Source: Actinomycetota bacterium (GTDB taxonomy: Bacteria; Actinomycetota; Thermoleophilia; Gaiellales; Gaiellaceae). From it: a DNA stretch of 12,313 nucleotides. Below, in pieces: positions 6,211 through 12,313 of this stretch. How positions within the stretch are numbered: position 1 is the stretch's first letter; each line of letters starts with the position of its first letter. The notes under the pieces were generated by a model. The model was given only the letters and a program-made list of their open reading frames with translations. It ran no database searches and was not told the DNA's origin. A program made the translations under genes and the position numbers. The stretch is from NCBI GenBank assembly GCA_013812465.1, contig JACCTK010000420.1, forward strand, positions 1 to 12,313. The letters run 5' to 3'.

Positions 6211-7834
6211 GCCCCTGGTCGAGAGCGCGGTCTGGCGCAGGCTCCAGTGGCACCACGGAGAGGTCGGCTCGCAGCATCTCCGGGACCTCTTCGAGTCCGA
6301 CCCCACCCGTGGCGAGCGGCTCACCGCGGAAGCTGCCGGCCTGTATCTCGACTACTCGAAGCATCGGCTGACAGACGACACCCTGCAGCTCTTGCGGAGG
6401 CTGGCGACGGAGCGGGGACTTCCCGAGAAGGTGCGGGCGATGTTTCGTGGGGAGCCCGTGAACACCTCCGAGGGGCGCGCGGCGCTGCACGTCGCGCTGC
6501 GGATGCCGCGCTCACGCTCCCTGGTGGTGGACGGTGTGGACGTGGTGAAGGAGGTGCACTCAGAGCTCGACCGCATGACCGCGCTTTCCGGGCAGGTGCG
6601 AGCGGGGGAATGGCGGGGGGCGACCGGGCGGCGAGTCAGGACTGTCGTCAACATCGGGATCGGCGGCAGCGACCTCGGCCCTGCGATGGCGTACGAGGCG
6701 CTCGAGGTCTACGCGTCGAAAGAGCTCGCCGCGCGCTTCGTCTCGAACGTCGATCCCTCCGATCTTGCAAGGGCGCTCGCCGGTCTCGAACCGGCCGAGA
6801 CGCTCTTCGTCGTCGTCTCGAAGACGATGTCGACCGTCGAGACGATCGAGAACGCACGGGCCGCGCGCGAGTGGGTCTCGGCTGCGCTCGGCCCGGACGC
6901 CGATCTCACTCCGCACTTCGTCGGTGTGGCAGGGAACATCGAGGCCGGTGAGCGCATCGGGATCCCTCCCGAGAACATGTTTCGGATGTGGGACTGGGTC
7001 GGGGGAAGGACCTCCCTCTGCTCGGCGGTCGGTCTCTCTCTCTGCGTCGCGCTCGGCGATGAGGGATTTCGCGGGCTTCTGGGCGGCTTCCACGCGATGG
7101 ACGACCATTTCGCGACCGCCGCGCTCGGCGGGAATCTTCCGGTGATCTCGGGCCTGCTGGCGGTGTGGTACCGCAACGTCATGGGCGCGGAGACGACCGC
7201 GGTCGTGCCGTACAGCCACGCACTTCGCCTGTTGCCGGCGTATCTCCAGCAGCTCTGGATGGAGTCGAACGGGAAGTCGGTGACGACCGCCGGCGAGCCC
7301 GCCGAGGTCGAATCTGGCTCGATCCTCTGGGGAGGGCCCGGCACCAATGCCCAGCACGCCTTCTTCCAACTGCTCCACCAGGGGACGTCGATCGTTCCGG
7401 TCGACCTGATCGGGTTCGCACAGCCGGAGGTTGGCGCGCCGGAACGCCATGACTTGCTTGCGGCGAATCTCTTCGCGCAGGCGGAGGCGCTTGCCTTCGG
7501 ACGAACCGAGCAGGAGCTGGAGGACGCCGGCGCCCCGGAGGAGACCGTCCCACACCGCGTGATGCCGGGGAATCGGCCGAGCTCGGTGTTGCTCGCCGCG
7601 CGCTTGACGCCGGCGACCCTCGGCGCTCTGCTCGCGCTCTACGAGCACAGCGTGTTCACGCAGGCTGCGATCTGGGAGATCAATCCGTTCGACCAGTGGG
7701 GTGTCGAGCTCGGGAAGGAGCTTGCCTCGCGGATCGCCCCGGAGCTGGAGAGGGACTGGAAGCACGAGCTCCTGCACGACTCCTCCACCAACGCCCTGAT
7801 CCACCGCTATCGGACTTTGCGAGATGGTCGGTAG
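6203..7834 (+). CDS. pgi: Glucose-6-phosphate isomerase
   Basis: Interconverts glucose-6-phosphate and fructose-6-phosphate, joining the pentose phosphate pathway to glycolysis and gluconeogenesis. 543 residues, a full-length member. NIGIGGSDLGP at 150-160, SKTMSTVET (phosphate site), WDWVGGRTSLCSAVG, WMESNGKS, GPGTNAQHAFFQLLHQGT at 378-395, RHDLL with His416, and NPFDQWGVELGK with Lys505 identify it. The last two residues match His388 and Lys518 of the rabbit enzyme. The oddity is WGGPGTN at 376-382: the well-studied enzymes read WGEPGTN, the Glu being the catalytic base (Glu357 in rabbit), and here that codon (7334-7336) is GGG. The gene overlaps rpe by 8 nt and pabB by 11 nt, so it sits in a tightly packed operon. 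Confidence 0.95.
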   Translation: MAEPLVESAVWRRLQWHHGEVGSQHLRDLFESDPTRGERLTAEAAGLYLDYSKHRLTDDTLQLLRRLATERGLPEKVRAMFRGEPVNTSEGRAALHVALRMPRSRSLVVDGVDVVKEVHSELDRMTALSGQVRAGEWRGATGRRVRTVVNIGIGGSDLGPAMAYEALEVYASKELAARFVSNVDPSDLARALAGLEPAETLFVVVSKTMSTVETIENARAAREWVSAALGPDADLTPHFVGVAGNIEAGERIGIPPENMFRMWDWVGGRTSLCSAVGLSLCVALGDEGFRGLLGGFHAMDDHFATAALGGNLPVISGLLAVWYRNVMGAETTAVVPYSHALRLLPAYLQQLWMESNGKSVTTAGEPAEVESGSILWGGPGTNAQHAFFQLLHQGTSIVPVDLIGFAQPEVGAPERHDLLAANLFAQAEALAFGRTEQELEDAGAPEETVPHRVMPGNRPSSVLLAARLTPATLGALLALYEHSVFTQAAIWEINPFDQWGVELGKELASRIAPELERDWKHELLHDSSTNALIHRYRTLRDGR

Positions 7835-8927
7835 CAGCGTCGCCTTCGAGCTGCGCGAGCCCGCAAACGCATTCCGTCTCATCGAAGCGTGGCTGCGGGA
7901 GCAGGGATTCTTCGCACCCGGCGGCGAGAAGCTGACAGCGGACCTCTATCTTGGCTACGGGCTCTCGCAGACGATCAGCCGCTCGGGGGCCGCGCCTGCG
8001 GCGGAGCCCTGCCCGAGCCTCCCGCTGGTCGCCTGCGCCGTCCGATCGAATCGCTATGTTGTCGAACATGGCAACTCTGGCGACATTTTGGGCGACATTC
8101 GAGTGGGCGCTTGGGCTGGAGATTGGAGCGCGGCGGACTACGCAGCCGCGGTTGAGCGAGCGCGTGCCGCGATCGCGCGCGGGGACGTCTATCAGGTCAA
8201 CCTCGTCCAGCATCTCTCCGCCGCGTGCTCGGGGCCCCCCGCCGCGCTCGCGGCCAAGCTCGCATCGCTGTCGCCGCTGCACCCCGATCCGTTCGTGGGC
8301 GAGGCCTGGGCGGTCGTCTCCGCCTCTCCGGAGCTGTTCCTCGCCCGGCGTGGACGGCGCGTGTGGACGATGCCGATCAAGGGCACCCGCCCGCTCGGAG
8401 CGGCGGCGGAGCTCCGCGCGTCGGCGAAGGACGCGGCCGAGCACGTGATGATCGTCGAACTCGAGCGAAACGATCTCTCGCGCGTCTGCGAGCCCGGAAC
8501 AGTCCGTTGGCCGGAGCTCATGTCGACGCGCGAGCTCGCAGGCGTCGAGCATCTGGTCTCGACCGTCGAGGGCACGCTGCGGGAGGGCGTGGATCTCGCG
8601 GAGATCCTGGAGGCGACGTTCCCGGGCGGATCGGTGACCGGGGCGCCCAAGATCGCCGCCGTGGATCTCATCGCGGAGCTCGAGCCGGTGGGGCGCGGGG
8701 CCTCGATGGGCGCGCTCGGACGCGTGTACGGCAACGGCGACTTCGACCTCGCGCTCACGATTCGCACGTTCGCGATAGCGGAGGGCCGCATTCACCTCTG
8801 GGTCGGCGGGGGTGTCGTGTGGGACTCCGATCCGGCAGCGGAGGTGGAGGAGTCGTGGACGAAGGCACGGCCGCTCCTGGAAGCGCTGGGATCCACCGAA
8901 GCAGCCCTGGCGGGGATGAGGGCATGA
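7824..8927 (+). CDS. pabB: Aminodeoxychorismate synthase component I, short form
   Basis: Aminates chorismate to 4-amino-4-deoxychorismate for p-aminobenzoate and folate, using ammonia from a PabA glutaminase. 367 residues, shorter than the usual 450 or so, with a reduced N-terminal region. The chorismate-binding domain is intact: GDVYQVNLVQ near 118-127, then PIKGT at 184-188 with Lys186, the PabB hallmark that distinguishes it from anthranilate synthase. HVMIVELERNDLSRVC and TFPGGSVTGAPK (ending at 276) follow. The ATG lies 11 nt inside the pgi end and the stop overlaps pabC as ATGA. No pabA is in the window; the glutaminase may be shared with anthranilate synthase (inference). A related amino-transferring chorismate enzyme is less likely, given the pabC neighbour. 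Confidence 0.92.
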   Translation: MVGSSVAFELREPANAFRLIEAWLREQGFFAPGGEKLTADLYLGYGLSQTISRSGAAPAAEPCPSLPLVACAVRSNRYVVEHGNSGDILGDIRVGAWAGDWSAADYAAAVERARAAIARGDVYQVNLVQHLSAACSGPPAALAAKLASLSPLHPDPFVGEAWAVVSASPELFLARRGRRVWTMPIKGTRPLGAAAELRASAKDAAEHVMIVELERNDLSRVCEPGTVRWPELMSTRELAGVEHLVSTVEGTLREGVDLAEILEATFPGGSVTGAPKIAAVDLIAELEPVGRGASMGALGRVYGNGDFDLALTIRTFAIAEGRIHLWVGGGVVWDSDPAAEVEESWTKARPLLEALGSTEAALAGMRA

Positions 8928-9754
8928 GCTTGCTCGCGCTCGCTGTCTCCGGTCGCGGCCTCGTCGATCCCGTCGAGCCGGTCATCCGGGCCGACGACGA
9001 GGGGTTGCTCCGCGGGCGTGCGGCGTTCGAGACGCTGCGTGTCTACGGTGGCCGGCCATTCCGGCTGCAGGCGCATCTTGAGCGGCTGGCGGCGTCCTCG
9101 AGGAGTATCGGCCTGCCTGCCGTCGATCGCCAGGAGCTCGAGGAGCTCGTCTCGCTCGTCCTCGAGCGAACGGGCGGGGACGACACCGCGCTGCGGTTGG
9201 TGTGGACTGGAGGGCCCGCGGGCGGACCTCCCGCCGGGCTCGCGCTTCTGAGCGAGATTCCCGCCTGGATCGAAGAGCTTCGTCCGCGAGGCGCTCGAGC
9301 CGTGTCGCTGCTCGGAATTAGGGCGGCCGTGCCGTGGCTGCTCCCGGGCGTCAAGTCCACGAGCTACGCGGTGAACATGGCGGCGGAGGCGGAGGCGAGG
9401 AGGCGAGGCGTCGAGGAGGCGATCTTCGTCGACGCCGACGACATCGTGCTCGAGGGGACGGTGACGAACGTCTGGTGGAGGAGGAAGGAAACCCTGTATA
9501 CGCCTTCGCTCGAGCTCGGCATCCTCGCAGGCGTCACGCGCGCGACGCTACTCGAGCTCGCTCCGTCCTCAGGCTATCGAGTCGAGGAGGACGCGTACCC
9601 GCTCCACGACCTTCTGGGCGCGGACGAGGCATTAACGTCGTCTTCGATACGAGAGATCATGCCGCTGGTCGAGATCGACGGTCGGCGGCTCGTCCGAGGC
9701 CCTGCGGCGGACCGATTGCAAGAGGCGCTCCGCGAGCTCGTAGCTACCCTCTGA
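8924..9754 (+). CDS. pabC: Aminodeoxychorismate lyase (class IV PLP enzyme)
   Basis: Eliminates pyruvate from aminodeoxychorismate to give p-aminobenzoate. 276 residues, the normal fold-type IV size. RADDEGLLRGRAAFETLRVYGGRPF is, in pieces, the family N-terminal pattern. GVKSTSYAVNMAAEAEARRRG carries the probable PLP lysine at 144. VLEGTVTNVWW has the conserved Glu at 177, and LTSSSIREIMPL is the C-terminal block. The sequence alone could also be a branched-chain or D-amino acid aminotransferase. The 4-nt ATGA overlap with pabB is the main reason for calling the lyase. It ends two bases before the DUF1385 start. Confidence 0.88.
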   Translation: MSLLALAVSGRGLVDPVEPVIRADDEGLLRGRAAFETLRVYGGRPFRLQAHLERLAASSRSIGLPAVDRQELEELVSLVLERTGGDDTALRLVWTGGPAGGPPAGLALLSEIPAWIEELRPRGARAVSLLGIRAAVPWLLPGVKSTSYAVNMAAEAEARRRGVEEAIFVDADDIVLEGTVTNVWWRRKETLYTPSLELGILAGVTRATLLELAPSSGYRVEEDAYPLHDLLGADEALTSSSIREIMPLVEIDGRRLVRGPAADRLQEALRELVATL

Positions 9755-9756
9755 GC
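9745..9756 (+). promoter_or_regulatory. Possible leaderless promoter of the DUF1385 gene
   Basis: TACCCT at 9745-9750 matches the TANNNT -10 pattern. Six bases separate it from ATG 9757, which would put the transcript start on the A of the start codon. No Shine-Dalgarno precedes this ATG although it follows pabC by only two bases. A TTGCAA at 9716-9721 is too far away for a standard -35. The element overlaps the end of pabC, so read-through from the operon is also expected. Confidence 0.4.
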
Positions 9757-10530
9757 ATGGAGAAAGAAAACGTCCGGCTCGGCGGGATGGCGCTTCAGAA
9801 TGGCGTCCTCGTCCACGGCCCCACCTCGTGGGGTGCCGCCGTGCGAAGTGAGGACGGCGTCATGCACGTCGCCTCGGGAAAGAAGCCACGATTTGCGGAA
9901 TCCGTTGACGCGCCGGTGCTGCGCGGCCCCTTGCGGCTCGCGGAGGCCTTCGCCCTCCTCCCCGTCGTGCACCGCGCGCTGCCGCAAGCTCGTTTTCCCT
10001 TCGCCCGACCGCCCGTCATCGGATCGATCGTCGCGTCGTCGATGGTCGCCCGCGCCCTGCGCAGGTCCACCCTCTCCGCGGGCGGGAAGGAGCTCGCGGC
10101 CGGAGCGGTGAGCCTGTTGCCGGCCGCCCTCGCGCTTCGCGGCTCGGGTCTCGCCGAGTACCACGGAGCCGAGCACGTCTCGATCGGGACGTACGAGAAC
10201 GACGGTGAGCGGGCGCCCAAAGAGCATCCACGTTGCGGCTCGCAGCTGATCGGCCCGATGCTCGTCTCGTCTCTGGCCGCGAATGTGGCCGCCGCAAGAG
10301 CGCCGGCCGCGGCGCGCGGTCTCGCACGACTGGTGGGAACGACAGCGGCGATCGGCGCCTCCGTGGAGGTCTTCGCCTGGATGGCGCGGAACCCCGAGAA
10401 CCGGATCGCGCGCGCTCTGGCGCGGCCCGGGTTCGAGCTCCAGCGGCGCTTTTCGACCTCCGAGCCTTCGGACGCCCAGGTCGAGGTCGCAGACGCTGCG
10501 CGCGACGCCTGTCTCGCTCTCGAGCAGTAG
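9757..10530 (+). CDS. DUF1385 family membrane protein
   Basis: 257 residues. VRLGGMALQNGVLVHGP near the start matches the family opening (GGQAVIEGVMMRGP in many members). YHGAEHVSIGTYE at 135-147, HPRCGS at 157-162 and the C-terminal RPGFELQRRFSTSEPSD...QVEVA are also hallmark blocks. The conserved His, Glu and Cys of YHGAEH and HPRCGS look like a metal or active site, but no function is established that I know of. Hydrophobic stretches around 58-100, 112-130, 162-180 and 195-210 are consistent with an integral membrane protein, though less hydrophobic than usual. It lies two bases after pabC and three bases before the GH3-like gene, so it may be co-expressed with an exported protein. Confidence 0.88.
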   Translation: MEKENVRLGGMALQNGVLVHGPTSWGAAVRSEDGVMHVASGKKPRFAESVDAPVLRGPLRLAEAFALLPVVHRALPQARFPFARPPVIGSIVASSMVARALRRSTLSAGGKELAAGAVSLLPAALALRGSGLAEYHGAEHVSIGTYENDGERAPKEHPRCGSQLIGPMLVSSLAANVAAARAPAAARGLARLVGTTAAIGASVEVFAWMARNPENRIARALARPGFELQRRFSTSEPSDAQVEVADAARDACLALEQ

Positions 10531-10533
10531 ACG

Positions 10534-11634
10534 GTGTCCCGCGCGCGGTTGGCGCTCGCTCTCCTCGTCGGGGGCGTCGTTCTCGCCGGGAGCGCACGTG
10601 GCAGTCAGGCGACGCCTCGGATCGCGCTTCTGGACTCTTCCTCCGTTGCGCAACCGGCGGCGGTCGACGAGCTGTCGCTCTCGAGTCAGGTGGGACGGCT
10701 GGTCGTCTTGCGCTTCGCTGGCACGTCGGCACCCGAGTACGTGCGTGACATCCTGCGCGAGGGCAGAGCGGCGGGCGCGATCCTCTTTCGCGACAACGCG
10801 ATCAACCCGGAGCAGACAAGAGCCCTCGCTTCTCAGCTCCGCCGAGACGCGCAGAGCACACCGCTGATCTGCGTCGACCAGGAGGGCGGCGAGATTCGCA
10901 TCCTGCGCTGGCTGGGACCCGAGCGCTCAGCGCCAGAGCAGGCTGCGGCGGGCGTGGAGCGGCTCGACGCGAGAGCCGCCGCCCGCAGTCTCCGAGCTAC
11001 CGGGATAAACGTGTCGCTGGCGCCGGTCGCCGATGTGCCGAGCGTCCCCCGGGCGGCGCTCTCGGGAAGGGCGTTCTCGACGAGCTCCGGCGTCGCGGGC
11101 GACTCCGTGGCCGAAGCCGTTCGGGGCTGGCGCGACGGCGGCGTGGCGTCGGCCGTCAAACACTTCCCGGGCCTCGGCGGCGCGAAAGTCAACACCGACG
11201 ACGGGCGCGTGACCATCACGCGGAGCGCCGCCGAGCTGCGCCGTCAGGATCTGCTGCCGTTCCGTCGCGCCATCAAGGCGCGTGTGCCGCTGGTGATGGT
11301 CGGTCACGCCGTCTATCCGGCAATCGACCCTGCCCGCATCGCGTCGCAATCGAAGGCAGTCGTCAGCGGACTCTTGCGCAGCGAGCTCGGCTTCCGCGGG
11401 GTCGTCATCACCGACTCGACCGAGGCCGCTGCCGTCCTGGCAGTCACCTCGCCCGCGCGGGCGGCGGTGCGAAACGTGCAAGCCGGGGTGGACATCGTCC
11501 TGACGACGGGTCGCGGCTCCTACATCCACGTCTATCGAGCGCTGCTCGCCGAGGCGAAGCGCGATCCATCCTTCCGTGCCCGAGTGCGAGAGTCGGCCGC
11601 CCGCGTGCTCGTGCTGCAAGAGCAGCTCGAGTGA
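10534..11634 (+). CDS. Exported GH3-family (NagZ-like) glycosidase domain protein, unusual active site
   Basis: 366 residues from GTG 10534. Residues 1-26 form a signal peptide (Arg near the start, hydrophobic core, then GSQA); no lipobox Cys is seen. The rest is a single GH3 TIM barrel: [14 protein letters not shown] at 114-119, [19 protein letters not shown] from 209, then [10 protein letters not shown] with Asp294 at the nucleophile position. True NagZ carries KHFPGHGDT..DSH, whose Asp-His pair is the general acid/base. Here the loop reads NTDDG at 220-224, so the Asp remains but the His is absent. It may act on N-acetylglucosamine-containing wall fragments outside the membrane, cleave by another mechanism, or be non-catalytic. 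The start follows DUF1385 by three bases. Family is clear, substrate is not. Confidence 0.88.
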   Translation: MSRARLALALLVGGVVLAGSARGSQATPRIALLDSSSVAQPAAVDELSLSSQVGRLVVLRFAGTSAPEYVRDILREGRAAGAILFRDNAINPEQTRALASQLRRDAQSTPLICVDQEGGEIRILRWLGPERSAPEQAAAGVERLDARAAARSLRATGINVSLAPVADVPSVPRAALSGRAFSTSSGVAGDSVAEAVRGWRDGGVASAVKHFPGLGGAKVNTDDGRVTITRSAAELRRQDLLPFRRAIKARVPLVMVGHAVYPAIDPARIASQSKAVVSGLLRSELGFRGVVITDSTEAAAVLAVTSPARAAVRNVQAGVDIVLTTGRGSYIHVYRALLAEAKRDPSFRARVRESAARVLVLQEQLE

Positions 11635-11688
11635 CGGTCACCGCCGAGGCTCCTGGGTGACTGTCACCGTTTCCTGGTGACTTTCACC
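11631..11688. repeat. Cluster of three 11-13 bp palindromes after the GH3 gene
   Basis: GTGACGGTCAC (11631-11641, including the GH3 stop codon), GGTGACTGTCACC (11656-11668, perfect dyad) and GGTGACTTTCACC (11676-11688, one mismatch) share the pattern GTGAC-N-KTCAC. Their centres are 26 and 20 bp apart. A degenerate fourth copy starts at 11769 (GGTGACTCTCCGC). No T-run follows. They may be operator sites for the ftsH-like gene, a REP-like cluster, or part of the GH3 transcript end. Confidence 0.55.
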
Positions 11689-11883
11689 CCACTCTTCGAT
11701 CGATTACGGGAACCTCGGCTCCGTATCTCCGGCGATCCGCGACAGGTCCTCGATCGGCCAGGCGACGCGGTGACTCTCCGCTTGGCTCGCGGCGGCCGCC
11801 TGATCTAGTCGACGTGCGGCGGCTCGGGACACGCTCCTCTGCGACGCTTGGGACCGTGGAACGCCCTGCCGATACGTGGTGAG
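11689..11883. other. Rest of the GH3 to ftsH intergenic gap, with possible ftsH promoter
   Basis: I find no gene in these 195 bases; antisense frames here are shadows of ftsH. TTGGGA (11848-11853) and GATACG (11871-11876), 17 bases apart, are a weak sigma-70-like pair. They would start transcription about at the GTG of the ftsH-like gene. Both boxes are poor matches, so this is only a candidate. Confidence 0.3.
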
Positions 11884-12313
11884 GTGGACTTCGAGACCAC
11901 GCTCCTGACTTGGCTTCCGATCATCTTCTTCGGGGTCGTCATCGTCCTTCTCATATGGACGATTCGCTTCATGCCGCGCGCTAAGCCGGCGCCCGTGGTC
12001 AAGGGGTCGCAGGTCGAGGTGTCATGGAGCGACGTGGCCGGTCTCGACGAGGCCAAGCACGAGCTGCAGGAGGTCGTCGAGTTCCTGCGTGACCGCAAGC
12101 GCTTCGAACGGCTCGGCGCACGCGTGCCCCGCGGGATCCTGCTCCACGGCCCACCCGGAACGGGCAAGACGCTCCTTGCCAAGGCTGTCGCGAGCGCGTC
12201 CGGTGCGAACTTCTACTCTCAGAGCGCCTCGTCGTTCGTCGAGATGTTCGCCGGCCTCGGCGCCGCCCGTATCCGCAAGCTCTTCGAGGAGGCTCGCAAG
12301 AATGCTCCCTCGA
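11884..12313 (+). CDS. ftsH: FtsH-like AAA+ membrane protease, N-terminal part, single TM segment (3' end outside window)
   Basis: 143 residues are visible. Residues 7-27 are one membrane segment, followed by RFMPRAKP. The AAA+ domain begins at [13 protein letters not shown] (46-58), then [19 protein letters not shown], Walker A GPPGTGKT at 89-96, and [17 protein letters not shown], the pore-loop and following helix. The AAA+ blocks are of FtsH type; the zinc protease part would lie beyond the window. Classical FtsH has two membrane segments around a domain of 70-80 residues outside the membrane. Here an in-frame stop at 11806-11808 leaves no room for them. GTG 11884 is the only good start, though its ribosome site (GGTGAG adjacent) is poor; TTG 11848 is an alternative. 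Without the 3' part, an FtsH-related ATPase lacking the protease cannot be excluded. Confidence 0.85.
   Translation, partial: MDFETTLLTWLPIIFFGVVIVLLIWTIRFMPRAKPAPVVKGSQVEVSWSDVAGLDEAKHELQEVVEFLRDRKRFERLGARVPRGILLHGPPGTGKTLLAKAVASASGANFYSQSASSFVEMFAGLGAARIRKLFEEARKNAPS

Noticed and set aside
6560..7882. 440-codon open frame antisense to pgi
   Set aside because: Arg-rich shadow of pgi with no family motifs.
8061..8100. Locally lower-GC stretch in pabB as a sign of insertion
   Set aside because: The frame is continuous and the protein aligns in style with PabB on both sides; no repeat boundaries are seen.
7680..8795. 371-codon open frame antisense to pabB
   Set aside because: Shadow frame with low-complexity Arg/Ala composition and no plausible start context.
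9334..9756. In-frame extension of the DUF1385 gene upstream into pabC
   Set aside because: The family N-terminus begins just after ATG 9757. The extension is out of frame with the clear pabC gene.
1..12313. CRISPR arrays, tRNA or rRNA genes, transposases, phage genes or riboswitches
   Set aside because: None recognised by eye on either strand; coding density leaves little room outside the short gaps described.

Overview
The window is a dense, GC-rich stretch of bacterial chromosome. GTG starts are frequent and genes overlap by a few bases. It reads as a high-GC actinobacterium, most likely of the Thermoleophilia type. The grounds are the gene families and their sequence style: a short YqeC-type Gnd, a DUF1385 protein, a signal-peptide GH3 protein with an actinobacterial-type active-site loop, an FtsH with a single membrane segment, and candidate leaderless promoters. 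This lineage call is a judgement from memory of such proteins, not a database result.

Layout. Positions 3-494 hold the 3' end of an M20-family peptidase gene (+). It converges, across a short palindromic repeat, on a minus-strand operon: gnd (3312 to 2278), pgl (2281 to 1646), then a membrane-anchored coiled-coil protein of unknown function (1595 to 543). zwf (3375-4760, +) diverges from gnd across 62 bp. zwf converges on rpiA (5478 to 4822, -), and a second copy of the repeat overlaps the rpiA stop. rpiA diverges from rpe across only 39 bp. A plus-strand run follows: rpe, pgi, pabB, pabC, a DUF1385 membrane protein gene and a secreted GH3-like gene, with junctions between an 11-nt overlap and a 3-nt gap. 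A 249-bp gap with three palindromes then leads into the 5' part of an ftsH-like gene cut by the window end.

How the genes work together. Zwf, Pgl and Gnd make the whole oxidative branch from glucose-6-phosphate to ribulose-5-phosphate, yielding NADPH. RpiA and Rpe distribute ribulose-5-phosphate to ribose-5-phosphate and xylulose-5-phosphate. Pgi links the pool to glycolysis. PabB and PabC turn chorismate into p-aminobenzoate for folate. Transketolase, transaldolase and pabA are not in the window.

Most of this is ordinary central metabolism in an unusually compact arrangement. The points worth a second look are departures from textbook motifs (Pgl without GGSTP, Pgi with Gly where the catalytic Glu is expected, GH3 without the Asp-His dyad, an FtsH without its extracytoplasmic domain), the uncharacterised coiled-coil protein in the gnd-pgl operon, a near-symmetric pair of candidate leaderless promoters, and two families of short palindromic repeats. 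I did not find a clear-cut new defence, mobile or RNA system. No tRNA, rRNA, CRISPR array or insertion sequence was recognised, and no gene-free stretch exceeds 300 bases.
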